Assembly (NCBI GenBank): GCA_021234155.1
Contig: JAJEKV010000101.1
Coordinates: 3,196,232 to 3,260,231, forward strand
Length of the DNA stretch: 64,000 nt
Direction of reading: 5' to 3'
From: Isoetes taiwanensis
Lineage: Eukaryota; Streptophyta; Lycopodiopsida; Isoetales; Isoetaceae
The notes under the pieces were generated by a model that was not told where the DNA came from, did no database searches, and saw nothing but the letters and a program-made list of their open reading frames with translations. The translations under genes and the position numbers were made by a program. Shown here piece by piece: positions 44,987-56,303 of the stretch (the first letter of the stretch is position 1; each line of letters starts with the position of its first letter).

Positions 44987-47569
44987 AATAATACTTTATA
45001 GTGTAGAGGCAAAAAAGAACGAGCCTATTTGGTAAGCATGCACTTGGAGGAATTGCATGCATATACTTTATTGGTTACAAGAAATTTATCACGGCGGCCA
45101 AGGCCGCCGCAAACATTTCTTCCGTTCTAACCCTGTGAAGTTGGACTTAGCATAAGTTTCGTGCCTCATTTAGTAAGGAATGTGTGAGAGACCGAGTTGT
45201 ATGAATGTCAAATTTGAATGGATTGAATGTAGAGGGTACGAACTGGTGTCATTGCCTTGAGTTCTCGTGCTCCTAAGGTAGATGGATGTTATGAGTCATC
45301 TCAATGCATAGCAACTTGCAAGCAACAATTCAATAAACCTATGCAAACATTCTAAAGGGAAATACTATTTATACATTTACATTACAATAATTGTTTTGCG
45401 GCGTTTGTCTTGATGTCAGATTAAAACTAGAGTATTATTGAACTCAAGTTTGCACTAGTCGAATGCATAGTTAGGAACTTGAAAGAAAGAGGCCGGTTCT
45501 TTGATTGTCGAGAATGGAAGCACTATTGCATTGCCTTTGGTCCTTTGTTTTTATATGGGTCACTGACATTAAGGGCAAGATCACATACAATATGAAAGAA
45601 GTTTGTTGATCTTATTTTAAGTATAAGTCTCAACAACTACAAAAGCAGAGATGGTGAATGTTTTTAAAGGTAATGTCCATACTAAAAAAAAATAAAATAA
45701 TTCTGATCACCATCTCTAAAGGTAATGAAAAAGTTAATTTCTACATAAAGGTTATAAGACCCTGATTCCATTACGGGTCTGTCACTTTTTTTCTTCTATT
45801 CTAACTTCCATGCTTATTTTTGGACTCACGATTCCACTACAGCTCCAACAGTCTTCTTAAGAACACTGGTATGCTTATGTGGCAGATCTTAGAAGTTGGT
45901 AACAGAAACTTCTCTGATCCACCTCTGATCTTCCACCGGAGTGGATTCTGGGCCTAAAGTTATGTTCAAATATAGGTAGATGATATGGCATGATACAATT
46001 GGGTGGCTCAATTTCTTCAGTAGCATATGCAACGGTTCATGCCTGAGGGAGTTTATAATCTGATCAAGTTTAGGGCTTGGAAGACCAACAAGGAGCGCCG
46101 ATCCGTTAGTTTAGCCCTCTGCCTTCATCTGGAGACCATGAAATCAGCGGTTTATACCCTATAATGAAAACCAGCAGACATGCAATGCAGCAATGGAGCT
46201 GGAAGAATAAGCAGGCAAAGCAACGATGGCACTGGACGAATAAGCGGGTATGGTCATAAATGTGAAGCTAGCTGCTGGAAATAAGGATCAGAGGTCAGAA
46301 ATACCCTCTTTTTTGTTGTTGAACATGAGGTAGGGAGCTATGGCAAGAAGCAAAGCTTTGTTCCCAGACCCGACGTGAAATTTACCTTTTCCTGGAATGC
46401 CGTATATCTACTACAGGATGTGGTAAACCCGAACACATGTCCAGGTTAACCACTGATATGTCCGAGCTTACCACACTTTTGTCCGAGATAACCACTATTG
46501 TTTGGCCGGGATAACCACGCGGTGAACTGAGCGTGGGACTGTGTTTGGCATGCTGATCTTTGAATAAAGCTTGCAATCAGCATCTTGAATGATTTAATCA
46601 GGTGCAAACACTATTGGAATCGCCTTGCCAACCCCCTAAAAACTTCATTCTATCAAGAGAGCAAATGATTTGAGCATGGATCAAGTAAGATCAGTGAAAA
46701 ACATATAAAAACTATTGTCTTTTGAGCTTGAAACTGAGCAGCAGTGCTTGGACATATGTCTGGGTTAACCACATCTCGGAGTAGATTTACGACCATCCCC
46801 TTTTCCTAATTAATGGAATTAGTAGACAGTCCCCAGACAGTCAAACTTGGCTATTGCAGAAAAATACAGACATACTTGAAATTGCTTCATCTTTTCGGCA
46901 AATCTGAGCTCAAATAGCTTTGCCGAACTTTCTACGATAGATCAGTGCATGAATTTGAAAAGCACCTGTGTGACCAAAAATAAAAACTAAAAAGATGCCA
47001 TTGATCAAAATAAATTTCATATAAAGATCTGTGCTGTCCAAAAATACTAGGGCTTTTGCCCTATATTGCATTGGATCCAACTGGATCAGAGTTTGTGGCA
47101 GAGTATACGACTCCTGGCTATGGCTGCATCCCTCTGCAGCATTAGCTATGGCACCAGAAGAAAAGCCATGATGGTCGATGCTCCACTGGCAGCAGGGATA
47201 ATTGCAATGGTACCGACACATTTGCCTCTGTTTAAAACCAAGAATTTTTGGCATGAGAAAAAATACCCAAGAAGTTTGCAGATCAAAATTGGGGTAGGTT
47301 TCTTTATATACTCCTTGTGGGTAAGCTTAAATTATATGCAAGAACAGTTAGGTGCTATTCGTCCTCTCATCCAGCCCTATGCCGCCACGTGGTCTTTTTT
47401 AGCACATTTTCATTTCCAGTAAGTACAGTAACAAAATATTCAATTTTTTTTGTGGCAGTCTTTGGTCCAACCGTCAGATTGCTGATACATGGTGCGGAAT
47501 AGTACTTAACTGTCCTCCACGTTATACGGAAGCCCATTTAGTGGGTATTCCTGTTGGGCTCAGGATAGT
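44987..47569. other. Non-coding region with short repeats
   Basis: A perfect GC-rich palindrome (cggcggccaaggccgccg) lies near 45,093-45,110. About 46,435-46,520 holds four degenerate ~25-bp units built on gtccg.g.taaccac, with another at 46,757. A 118-codon plus-strand frame at 47,066-47,422 has no recognised domain and I do not call it a gene. Confidence 0.4.
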
Positions 47570-47990
47570 CTTACCCTGGTTTCGGGGATCCCGGAGGTAA
47601 AAAATACCGCCTCCCCAGATCACCTTCACTGTGGCTCGGCGAATCCGCTTCAGACCCCCATTTCACCGCATCGACACACGCGGAGGCGCGCTCGCAGAAA
47701 TATGGGCCGCGTCGCCCTTCACGCCGAATATCCGGGCGGCCCATGGTGTTCCCCCTCGGGATCATTATCTTGTGATCCCGCCCGTGATCCCTGCCGCGGG
47801 CCGCATAATCCGGTACAAAATCAGCCATGGAGATCCCGCCTCCGAGATCATCATCAGCACCGGCAGCCGCCGATAATCTGCATCGAATCAGCCGTGGAGA
47901 TCCCTCAGGGATCACCGATACGGAGGTCGCGGATTCCTTCCTCCGGGATCACCCACGACGCCGAGATCGGGCGATCCGATATCAGCCGCG

Positions 47991-48190
47991 TTATCCCCGG
48001 CCCGGATCACCACCGTGGGGCCGATATCGGCGATCCGACATCGGCCGCGTTATCCCCGCCTCCGGGATCACCACCGTGGGGCCGATATCGGCGATCCGAC
48101 ATCGCCGCGTTATCCCCCGCCCCGGGATCACCACCGTGGGGCCGATATCGGGCGATCCGGACATCGGCCGCGTTATCCCCTCCGGGGATC
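47991..48190. repeat. 60-bp tandem units in the left MULE terminal region
   Basis: Three near-identical units begin ttatccccg at about 47,990, 48,049 and 48,110, with a partial fourth at 48,172. Each contains the palindromic gccgatatcggc. Long open frames across 47,631-48,338 on both strands arise from the absence of AT-rich stops and are not genes. Confidence 0.8.
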
Positions 48191-48759
48191 ACACACCGGG
48201 CCGTGGGACCATCTTTGCCCACCGGGTTCGATAGTTGGTGTGATTCCCTCCTCGGGATCACCACACCGCCAGCGATATATCGAGCGCCCACGTGGACACA
48301 TCGGCCCCTCGCTTGAACGACGATTAAATAGGGATTAAACACCGTGACGCTATCCAATCCGCGATGATTCCGGAGGGCGGAATGGCGTAACCTTCCGCAC
48401 GTTGACGACTCAGGGAGATTTACGCCGGCGGTGGGGATTGGGAGGAAGGGAATTCATTCTGGCGATGGCTAAGTCCGACATTTGTGCGCCAAGATCCTTT
48501 GCCCTTTCCGACCGGCTCTGAACGGAAAGGGCCATTATGCTGCCGAATCTCGCAAGTGCTGTCGCTGCGCTTGACTCGGCCGATTAGTTTAAGGTAATAA
48601 ACAAAGCTAGCGCCATCACTTTTTTTTTACAGATGGAGGAGTCGATTAACCTGGAAATCAGCTTAAACACGTCTATTAACGAGAACTGGAATGGTGCATT
48701 AGAAGAAAACTCGGCCTGGAAGATGCCAGATTGCTTGAAAGAGGTTGGATCTGACCAAG

Positions 48760-49125
48760 AGGTCCGCCTGATGGTGATCCCGGAGGTGGGGATCACCAAC
48801 ACGTGATCCCGTCCTCCGGGATCACTAAACCGTGGACGGGAAAAAATTGCAAAACCATGGGACTTTTGGAGCCTTGGAATAAAAAAATAATAAAAAAAAC
48901 CCGTCCGCCTGATGGTGATCCCGGAGGTGGAGATCACCAACACGTGATCCCGTCCTCCGGGATCACCATCGGACGGGAAAAAATTGCAAAACCATGGGAC
49001 CTTTGGAACTAGGCAAAACCATGGGACCATGGGCAAAAAAATAAAAAATAAATCCGTCCGCCTGCTGGTGATCCCGGAGGTGGGGATCACCATACTTCGG
49101 GATCCCGTCCTCCGGGATCCCCACG
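48760..49125. repeat. Hairpin-forming repeat block 1 (three units)
   Basis: Units near 48,762, 48,902 and 49,054 each read gtccgcctgatggtgatccc ... tccgggatcacc..c.ggacg. Outer arms of about 20-24 bp pair, and a central segment containing gggatcacca.cacgtgatccc pairs again. Units are separated by about 60 bp of AT-rich spacer containing caaaaccatgggac. The same unit occurs in block 2. Confidence 0.85.
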
Positions 49126-49354
49126 TCAAAAAAAGTAATAGAATTACCTAGCCATTGAATAAAAAGTCGCCTTCACCACTTTACCATTAGAAATTGAAAT
49201 CATGGGTTAACCGTTGTACAACGGATAGTACAACGGTTCATTCATGAGTCTATATATACCCTTACCTTAGTTGTTCTTGGTAGAAAGTTAGTTGGTTTCA
49301 ATTGAGTTCAGTAGCAGTCGAGTTCATTTGCTTGCGGTTCAAGGCAAGTGACAG

Positions 49355-49767
49355 ATGGTGAGGACCCGACAACAGCTTGTTGAGAGGAGTGCCATCAATG
49401 CCCACAGTCTTGAGGATATTCTCATCCACTTGAATGAAATCCAGGAGGATGTGGGGATAGATCTCGCCCAACCTAACAGCATCAAAACGTTCCAAAGTAA
49501 GCATCAAAACGTTCCAAAGTTCTACTTTCATATTAATCTTTTCATGATCCCCTCATGGTTCATACAGAGACCGTGGAGAATGGGGAATTCAGAGAGATCC
49601 CTAGGCCTCTGAACACTGATCCAGGTCGGCCAACCCAACGGGCATTGCTTTGGGAATTGAAGAAGTGCATTATCCAGGGCAAGGCTTTGAAGTATTTGCT
49701 AGCTATGGACCTTGTCTGGGAAGGCAATACCCTAAAAGCCCGCTCGAGGAAATGTATGTCGCTTTGA
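49355..49767 (+). CDS. Small two-exon gene inside the MULE, function unknown
   Basis: A TATA-like tatatatacc at 49,251 lies about 100 bp before ATG 49,355. Exon one is 49,355-49,496 and ends at donor gtaagc. Exon two is 49,568-49,767 after acceptor catacag. Phases match (1 and 2) and give 113 residues. Exon one encodes MVRTRQQLVERSAINAHSLE and IHLNEIQEDVGIDLAQPNSI. Exon two encodes RPLNTDPGRPTQRALLWELK and ALKYLLAMDLVWEGNTLKAR. No known domain is recognised. The intron opens with a 20-bp duplication of the exon end. It is convergent with the transposase, as mudrB is with mudrA in maize MuDR; the resemblance is positional only. Confidence 0.5.
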
Positions 49768-50099
49768 GGTCGTGGAAAGAAGGTTCTAATTAGGGAAGTC
49801 CTAGAGGGGTCTGATCCATCCCTATCGCGACATCTTCATCACATGATGTGGAGACTACCCTCATGTGTGCCGATGTAATCTGTTGAGGACGCCCATGAGA
49901 AGGCATGGCACCAGTGATTGATGTTGATTCAGAATGATTCCGAATTAGAATGTTAGTTTTAAGCCATTGTAAGGCCCCATTGTAACTTATGATCCATTTT
50001 GAAACATGCAAATGAATAGAATGAAACCATTGAAACAATGGAAATAAATAGACCATGGAAATAAAGGACCTTAGAACCTTTGGGCAAAAAAAAAAAAGA

Positions 50100-50715
50100 A
50101 TGGGCCTCACCGATGGTGATCCGGGGACGGGGATCACCATCACGTGATCCCGTCCTCCGGATCACCATCAGGCGGACGGAAAAATTTTGAAAACCCTGGA
50201 ACCTTAGAACCTTAGGGGAAAAATCCATTAAAGCATGCATCCGCCTGATGGTGATCCCGGATGTGGGGATCACCATCACGTGATCCCGTCCTCCGGGATC
50301 ACCTTCTGGCGGACGGAAAAATTTTGAACACCCTGGAACCTTAGAACCTTAGGGAAAAAAAAAATTAAAAAAGAATGCGTCTGCCTGATGGTGATCCCGA
50401 ATGTGGGGATCACCATCACGTGATCCCGTCCTCCGGTATCACCATCAGGCGGACGGAAAAATTTTGAAAACCCTGGAACCTTAGAACCTTAGGGGAAAAA
50501 AATTAAAAAAGAATGTGTCCGCCTGATGGTGATCCCTGGGGATCACCATCACGTGATCCCGTCCTCCGGGATCACCTTCTGGCGGACGGAAAAATTTTGA
50601 ACACCCTGGAACCTTAGAACCTTAGGGGAAAAGAAAATTAGAAAAGAATGCGTCCGCCTGATGGTGATCCCGGCCCGGATGTGGGGATCACCATCACGTG
50701 ATCAGAATTTCGAGA
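50100..50715. repeat. Hairpin-forming repeat block 2 (five units)
   Basis: Units near 50,110, 50,240, 50,377, 50,518 and 50,652 (the last truncated at cacgtgatca) have a period of about 130-140 bp. Each has arms cgcctgatggtgatcccgg and ccgggatcacc.tc.ggcgg around a cacgtgatcccgtcc core. Spacers carry tggaaccttagaaccttagg and A-runs. Immediately after, 50,715-50,780 is a ccttagaac minisatellite. Confidence 0.85.
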
Positions 50716-50784
50716 ACCTTAGAACCTTAGAACCTTTAGGAACCTTAGAACATTTAGGAACCTTAGAACATTTAAACATTACAT

Positions 50785-53065
50785 TTAGTGATATGCATTG
50801 AAAGATTGAGAAATAAAAGTCATGTTCTGATTCTGAGAGTCATGTTTCAGGTCCCAAAATTTGGGAATCATGGTGCCTTGCATAACTTTCACCTGATGCT
50901 TACATAGATTACCCTTGGCTCCCCAAGGGCAATCACAACATGCCCAATTCTTGTGTGCTCCAGCAACAAAATACGGGCCCTGTCCAAGAGTGTGCTCGGT
51001 TTGCACTTCAGCCCGCCCTCCCTCGGGTTGGTAAATGTGACTTGTTAAAACCTCCGCAATTCTCCGGCATACTCTAATTAAGACTCTACTATTTGTTCCC
51101 CGTGGAGGTGTTCACTACAAATCCATGTTCCTTCATAGACCTAGAACATAGCTATATATCAATCATTTGCAAGGTAATTTTGCAAGGTAAATAGTGATAT
51201 GTAAATGTTACCTCATGTAAGCCATGTGTGTCTCCACATTGTTAGTGAGAATGTAGAGCAACCAGTCAATTCTCCTGCCTCAAGTGCACGTTTACATATG
51301 CCTAGGGCGCAACTTAAGGGCAGCATGCCATGCCTCTATGGCAGCATTGGTCTCTTGATTGAGTGCATGTACATTCTTGTAGCCAATACCCATTCACGGA
51401 TGTTCTTAGTCCACTCCTTACTTATGTAGGTCGACATTTAGGGTGTTGAGGATACTTCCTCACCAACTCTTCCAATCTCTTGATAGCCTCTTTCCTAACA
51501 GCTTCCCTTGACTCATGACCATACTCATTGTCCCCCACAGACCCTCTGTCTTGTACATTATATTCCCTAGCTCCCTTGAACATTTCATTTCTATGCACCT
51601 TACTCCTTACATTTTTGCTTAGCCACTTAATCCGTGCTCTTCTCACATGCCAAATGCATATTTGCACAAAAGTGCACATTTGGGAAAACCTACAAGTGTT
51701 AGTGTTAGAAAGTCTATTAGAAAGTATAAGAAGGGGAAAATTGCCGGGCATCACTTACATTTTTACCGCTTTGATTTCAGCAAGAGCATCGCGGTTATGA
51801 TGCAAGAAGGGTGCCAGTCCGATCATCCTAGCATAATGAATCCTTTAGTGCTTTCAACCACTTAGTTATAGCCCTACTTTTTGAGAATTGGTTATGACAT
51901 ATGCCAATGGCATGCCATTGCAATGGTCATCAAGGCAATGAGTGTAAAAGATAGTACGCATAATTGAAACCAATAGCCGCCATTGCATCTTGAATTTTAA
52001 ACCAATAGATGTCATTGCATGATTGAAACCAACTGCTATAGCCATTTTAATTGACTATGGAAAAGATCTAGAATGGAAATGAACTCTTAGAGTGTACCTC
52101 TTGTCATTAGTTTTGAAGGTTGCATCCATGCAAATGGCCCTATTCTTTCCAAACTTCAAGATTGCCTCTCTTTGGATTGGAGTCATCACTCCCAATTGAA
52201 CGTGTCACCATGTTCATACAAGAACACCGGACTCTAGATGTTGTTGCACCCACATGTTGATGCTAGTGGGAAGGTCTTCATGTAGCTTCCAAGTGTTTCT
52301 AACAACACTCTTCTCAATGTTGTAAACATCCCGGATCTTCAAAGATGTCATCCCTACACAAACTATCCTTGCCATGCACATCTACTTTAAATCTCCACCT
52401 CTCCTCGTGCATGTTCATAACACTTGTGGGGTGTGCCAATGCACGAGCTTTTCTCTAACCCATTCCCTCAATTCTGTGAGATCCACGGTGCTAGCTTGAA
52501 TCGACACCTTTCTCTACATCAACAATTTACCATGGCAAGGCTCACCTTGGAGATTTCTATGCTCAAACCCATAATAAGTAACTTGAGAGCATTCGGGAGA
52601 AGGTAGAGTTGCCTAATGGTAAAATGGCATTGGCAGCCCTCACGCACACTCTCACCCTCTCAACTCTTTTCCTGCGTGTGCCGGTTGACGTGGTCCATCG
52701 GAACCACGTGAGTGTTCAAAGTCTTGTCTTGGGGACCATATGTGCACCATTACCTATTTTGAGTGTTCAAAATTAGTGCATGAAAGTAGTGCATGTACAT
52801 CTAAGAATTAAATATACTGCTACAATGTTTTCTACTACAGAAACAACAACAACAAAGAAACTAGAGGATAGGGTTTTTAAATACATACCTTTTCATAGTC
52901 AAATAAGAATCCTCGGTTGGCCTCTTTAGCACCCTCCTCGATTGAACTCCTTAAGTAGAAGCTACACGGTGGCACACAATTTCTTTGCTCTCCAAGAATG
53001 AAGTCTTCAACCCGGTTTGTTGGGAAGTAGCAGACCACACAAGCATTTTCAGCCTCCCCTCGCAT
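50785..53065 (-). pseudogene. MULE transposase (MudrA-type), decayed
   Basis: The C-terminal SWIM zinc finger is clear at 51,006-50,785 (NWACCDCPWGAKGNLCKHQV). Upstream, 51,754-51,422 has CIWHVRRARIKWLSKNVRSK, a transposase segment downstream of the DDE core. At 52,220-52,080 is MTPIQREAILKFGKNRAICM then DATFKTNDKRYTL, holding the first catalytic Asp. Near 51,830-51,770 a frameshifted DWHPSCII..ALAEIKA block corresponds to the second Asp region. 53,065-52,877 (SSIEEGAKEANRGFLFDYEK) may be N-terminal. Stops between blocks show it is broken, though some gaps could be introns. Confidence 0.75.
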
Positions 53066-53199
53066 TTAAGGAACTTGGTGCTCTTTCCGAAACCGGTGTA
53101 GGTTGCCGTGGTCGAAAATGCCATTGGGGGGTGACTCCACATGTATTTCAGACGCAAACTGGGAATGGCAGAAAGGGAGCTCTCGATATACGTTTCTTA

Positions 53200-53990
53200 C
53201 CTCCTAAAAATAATCTTAAGCAGATAAATACTGCGGCTATCTTCTCCTCCGGCCCCAATCGTCCATCGCCGCAAGGGGCCGCTTCAACATCCGTCTGTGC
53301 ATATATGCGCCAGCAGAAATTCGAAGACAAATGTGGGATCCCTGAGGGTGGTTTGGAAACATCCCGCATGTCCGCATTGGGATGGTTGGTCCGTGCATGG
53401 GCCGACATGTTCAAAACCGCCGCGACGATCATTCCACGCCATTGGCCACGGGCCGATTTTCATGCAAATCGCACGTGGGGATCCTTTGAGGAAGGAATCA
53501 CGACGGGAGGTGGTGATCCCCAGTAGTGGGATAACGGGCGGACATCTGGATCGCCGATATCGCTTCCACTGTGGTGATCCCGTGAGGCGGGGATAACGCT
53601 GTCGATATCGATCGCCGATATCGGCCTTAGGTGGTGATCCCGAGGAAGGAATCACGACCGCAGAAATGGGTGATCCCGAGGTCGGATTTCCATCGTCCCC
53701 CGATGTCAGCCGATGTCGCCACGTGATGATCTCGAGCACGGATAAGGTGGCATATATCGGGTGGCCGATATCGCCACGCCGATGGCGATCCCTTGAGGAG
53801 GGGATCACACCCCTACCGAGATATCGAGCCGTTATCAGCCACGCAGATGGGGATCCCTGAGGGCTGATCAGCGCTTTGGATTCCGAGAGCTGATCGTGTT
53901 GGTGATAATGAGGCTGGAACACTAATGGACGGCTTCCCGGATCAGCGCGGGCGACACGCTCCGCATTTATGCAGACCCTCACGCAGTCAA
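53200..53990. repeat. Right GC-rich terminal region of the MULE
   Basis: Inverted counterpart of the left end, rich in ggtgatccc, ggggataacg, cgccgatatcg and gagatatcgagc. The long minus-strand frame across 53,284-53,994 follows from the repeated composition and is not supported as a gene. Confidence 0.7.
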
Positions 53991-54879
53991 GCATTAACTA
54001 CAAGAGAAGGGTACCTATAGTGTCTAGTGTAACGCCAATTTTTGACAAGGAGAACTCCGTCTAAACCCAATTCACTATACTTGTCGTGATCATTTGTCAC
54101 AAGCGTGCCACAATATGGCCAAATGTTGTGTCAAGCCTGTGGCTTTGATTTATGACATAATATTGACACAAAATCAATTTGAAACTACATGGTAATCTAG
54201 GAAATGTCAAACTTGTGTCAATATTTTAACAATATTGTAATAAATAAATAAAGCCCATACAAACAACATTACATCAACATTATAGCAAGCTAGTGCCTAA
54301 ATAGTAGCTAGAATACATCTACAATAAGACAACCAATAAGAAATGTTGTGACTCATTTTGTATTAAAAAAATACCTAGCATTTTGACCACATTGTGATAG
54401 ACAAATAATGCCTATAGTGACAACATAGCATCATCATCATGGCAAGGTAGTGACAAATTAGCACCTATAATCCTATCCATAACAAGAAGTTTTGTGACCA
54501 GTTTTGTGTCTACAAAATAACTAGTGTTATGACCACATTATGATAGACAAATGGAGCCTATACTAACAGCATAGCATAATCATCTTGGCAATCTAGTGAC
54601 AACATGTTAGCTATATTCCATCTACCTTAAAACAACCGTTTGACAAGTTTTGCTTCTAGGTAATAGCTAATTTTAGGACAATGTATGCATTTGCCTTAAG
54701 TCAAAATGATAAATATCTAGCTATTTTGCTTTGGTAACACATATTTGAAATTTGATAATAAAGAGTCAAAGTAATAAATTGCATTGATCATTAACGAATT
54801 TCTTACATGCCAAATTGTCATAAAAAATAGTTCAAGGCAAGAGTACAAATTTTTATGCCAACAAAATAATCCATATAAG

Positions 54880-55990
54880 CAATTCAATCCTCTCTATTTG
54901 TTGGTTCATCTCCATGATCCTCATCATTTGCATTGCCTTCATGACCCGCATTGTCTTCTTCGTTCTTATCCTGTTAATTATATTTGTAAAGCATGTTGTT
55001 AGAACTTCCGTAAGTAAAATTAATAATCTAAAGCTTCTCCCTTACCTCATCAGAATCATCAACATAACATATAGTCTTCGGGAATGTCACAAAAGTATAA
55101 GCATGAGAATAATGTATGAACACAAAGTTGAAATTACAAAATATGCAATACTTACATTCAATGGTTCTTTGCCTTTCTTTGATTTTATCTTGAATACGAC
55201 ACCTGGGCTTGTTCCCTTGATATAATCTATAGCCTTGTGCTAAAGTAGAAAACCAAAAATATAAAATGTATGAAATGTGTATGTAGAACAAGCATAAAGC
55301 AAACTCACCTTTCCTGGCACAAACCCTTTGGAAAGCATTCTTTTCTTGAATGCCTCGTATCCACCCTTTTCTAATATTTCTTTCAGCATATCATCAGTAG
55401 GCATGGAGCCCCAATCTCGGAACTACATTAGTTGTAATAAAGTAAATTAAAAGACAAGGCAAGAAAAAAAGAAAAAAGCATTACACAAAAAAAAAAACAA
55501 GAACTTCTACTTACAAATTTAGATTTCAATGACATTATTCCTCCAGAACCAGTGCGTTGTCGCTTTTCCCGCTTGGATGCAGCATACTTTTGACGTTCAT
55601 ACGTTTTCCCACATAATTCTACAAACCTCTTCCAAGACTCCTCGTCCACATGCATTGGCCTTGTACCATTACCAGCACGGACGTTTCTTCTAAGATTGTC
55701 CCTATATAAGAAAAAATTCATTTAAAATCATGAACAAAAAATAAATCTCAATATACTCTCACCTCCAATGTCTCCATCGTTTCTTCAGAAACCTTATGAT
55801 ATCCATCTCACTGAGTCCATCCCCAAACTGCTCATAAATGTACTTCAACGTCTTTTGTATGTGACGAGGCTTAATTTGTTTGAAATGTTTGTCCACCTCC
55901 CTACAATATGTCTTCATAGCATCTGATGCTTTCTGCTCAAATTCTTTACCTGCGTCATCCCTAAGCAGCTCACCTTTGCAAAAGCATACC
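54880..55990 (-). CDS. CACTA accessory protein (TNPA/Transposase_24-like), multi-exon
   Basis: Exons on the minus strand are about 55,985-55,763, 55,700-55,515, 55,431-55,319, 55,240-55,152, 55,095-55,050 and 54,970-54,880, most with GT-AG borders. The first has KEFEQKASDAMKTYCREVDK and GLSEMDIIRFLKKRWRHW. The second has RRNVRAGNGTRPMHVDEESW and FVELCGKTYERQKYAASKRE. The third has MPTDDMLKEILEKGGYEAFK and SKGFVPGK. The last part is acidic (DKNEEDNAGHEGN). Such proteins bind subterminal repeats and assist transposition. No frame break is obvious, but exon boundaries are my inference and the start may lie further upstream. Confidence 0.55.
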
Positions 55991-55999
55991 TAATTTAAT

Positions 56000-56303
56000 A
56001 TTTTGTTAGCATCAATCCTTAAGGTACCGTAATATAATATAATAATTGTAAGAGCCAAGAAAAAAAAAGAAAAAAAAAGAGTATCTAAAAAAAAGATGCA
56101 TGCCGATTGTGGAGGATATTTTGCCCGATTGTGGAGTTCCTGAAGCAAGATTTCTGGAGTTTTGTTAGCATCAATCCTTAAGGTACCGTAATAATAATAT
56201 AATAATTGTAAGAGCAAAGAAAAGAAAAGAAAAAAAAAAAGAGTTATCTAAAAAAAGGAGGCATGCCGATTGTGGAGTTCCTGAAACCCGGATTTCTGGA
56301 GAT
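56000..56303. repeat. Tandem duplication (~150-160 bp)
   Basis: Units 56,000-56,159 and 56,160-56,303 share ttttgttagcatcaatcctt, aaggtaccgtaa, the A-rich gaagaaaa run, gcatgccgattgtgga and gatttctggag. It lies just upstream of the TNPA-like exons. Confidence 0.85.

Larger units (their letters stand above)
47570..53995. mobile_element. MULE (Mutator-like) transposon with GC-rich inverted terminal regions
   Basis: The left end (47,580-48,330) and right end (53,330-53,990) are GC-rich and inverted relative to each other. The left holds three 60-bp units with gatcaccaccgtggggccga and tatcggcgatccgacatcgg. The right holds about two units that are their reverse complement (tggatcgccgatatcg, tggtgatcccgtgaggcggg, 53,531-53,650). 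Between them is a minus-strand MuDR-type transposase and a plus-strand two-exon gene. Exact ends and target duplications could not be fixed. Confidence 0.75.

Noticed and set aside
46910-47502. Possible gene at 47,066-47,422
   Set aside because: One open frame of 118 codons with no domain and no clear partner exon. It is not enough to call.
47631-48338. Long frames of 116-204 codons on both strands
   Set aside because: They arise in several frames over GC-rich 60-bp tandem units, where stop codons are rare. Their content is repeated and frame-independent.
53284-53994. 236-codon minus-strand frame
   Set aside because: It lies in the GC-rich right terminal region of the MULE and reflects repeat composition. 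No protein family fits.
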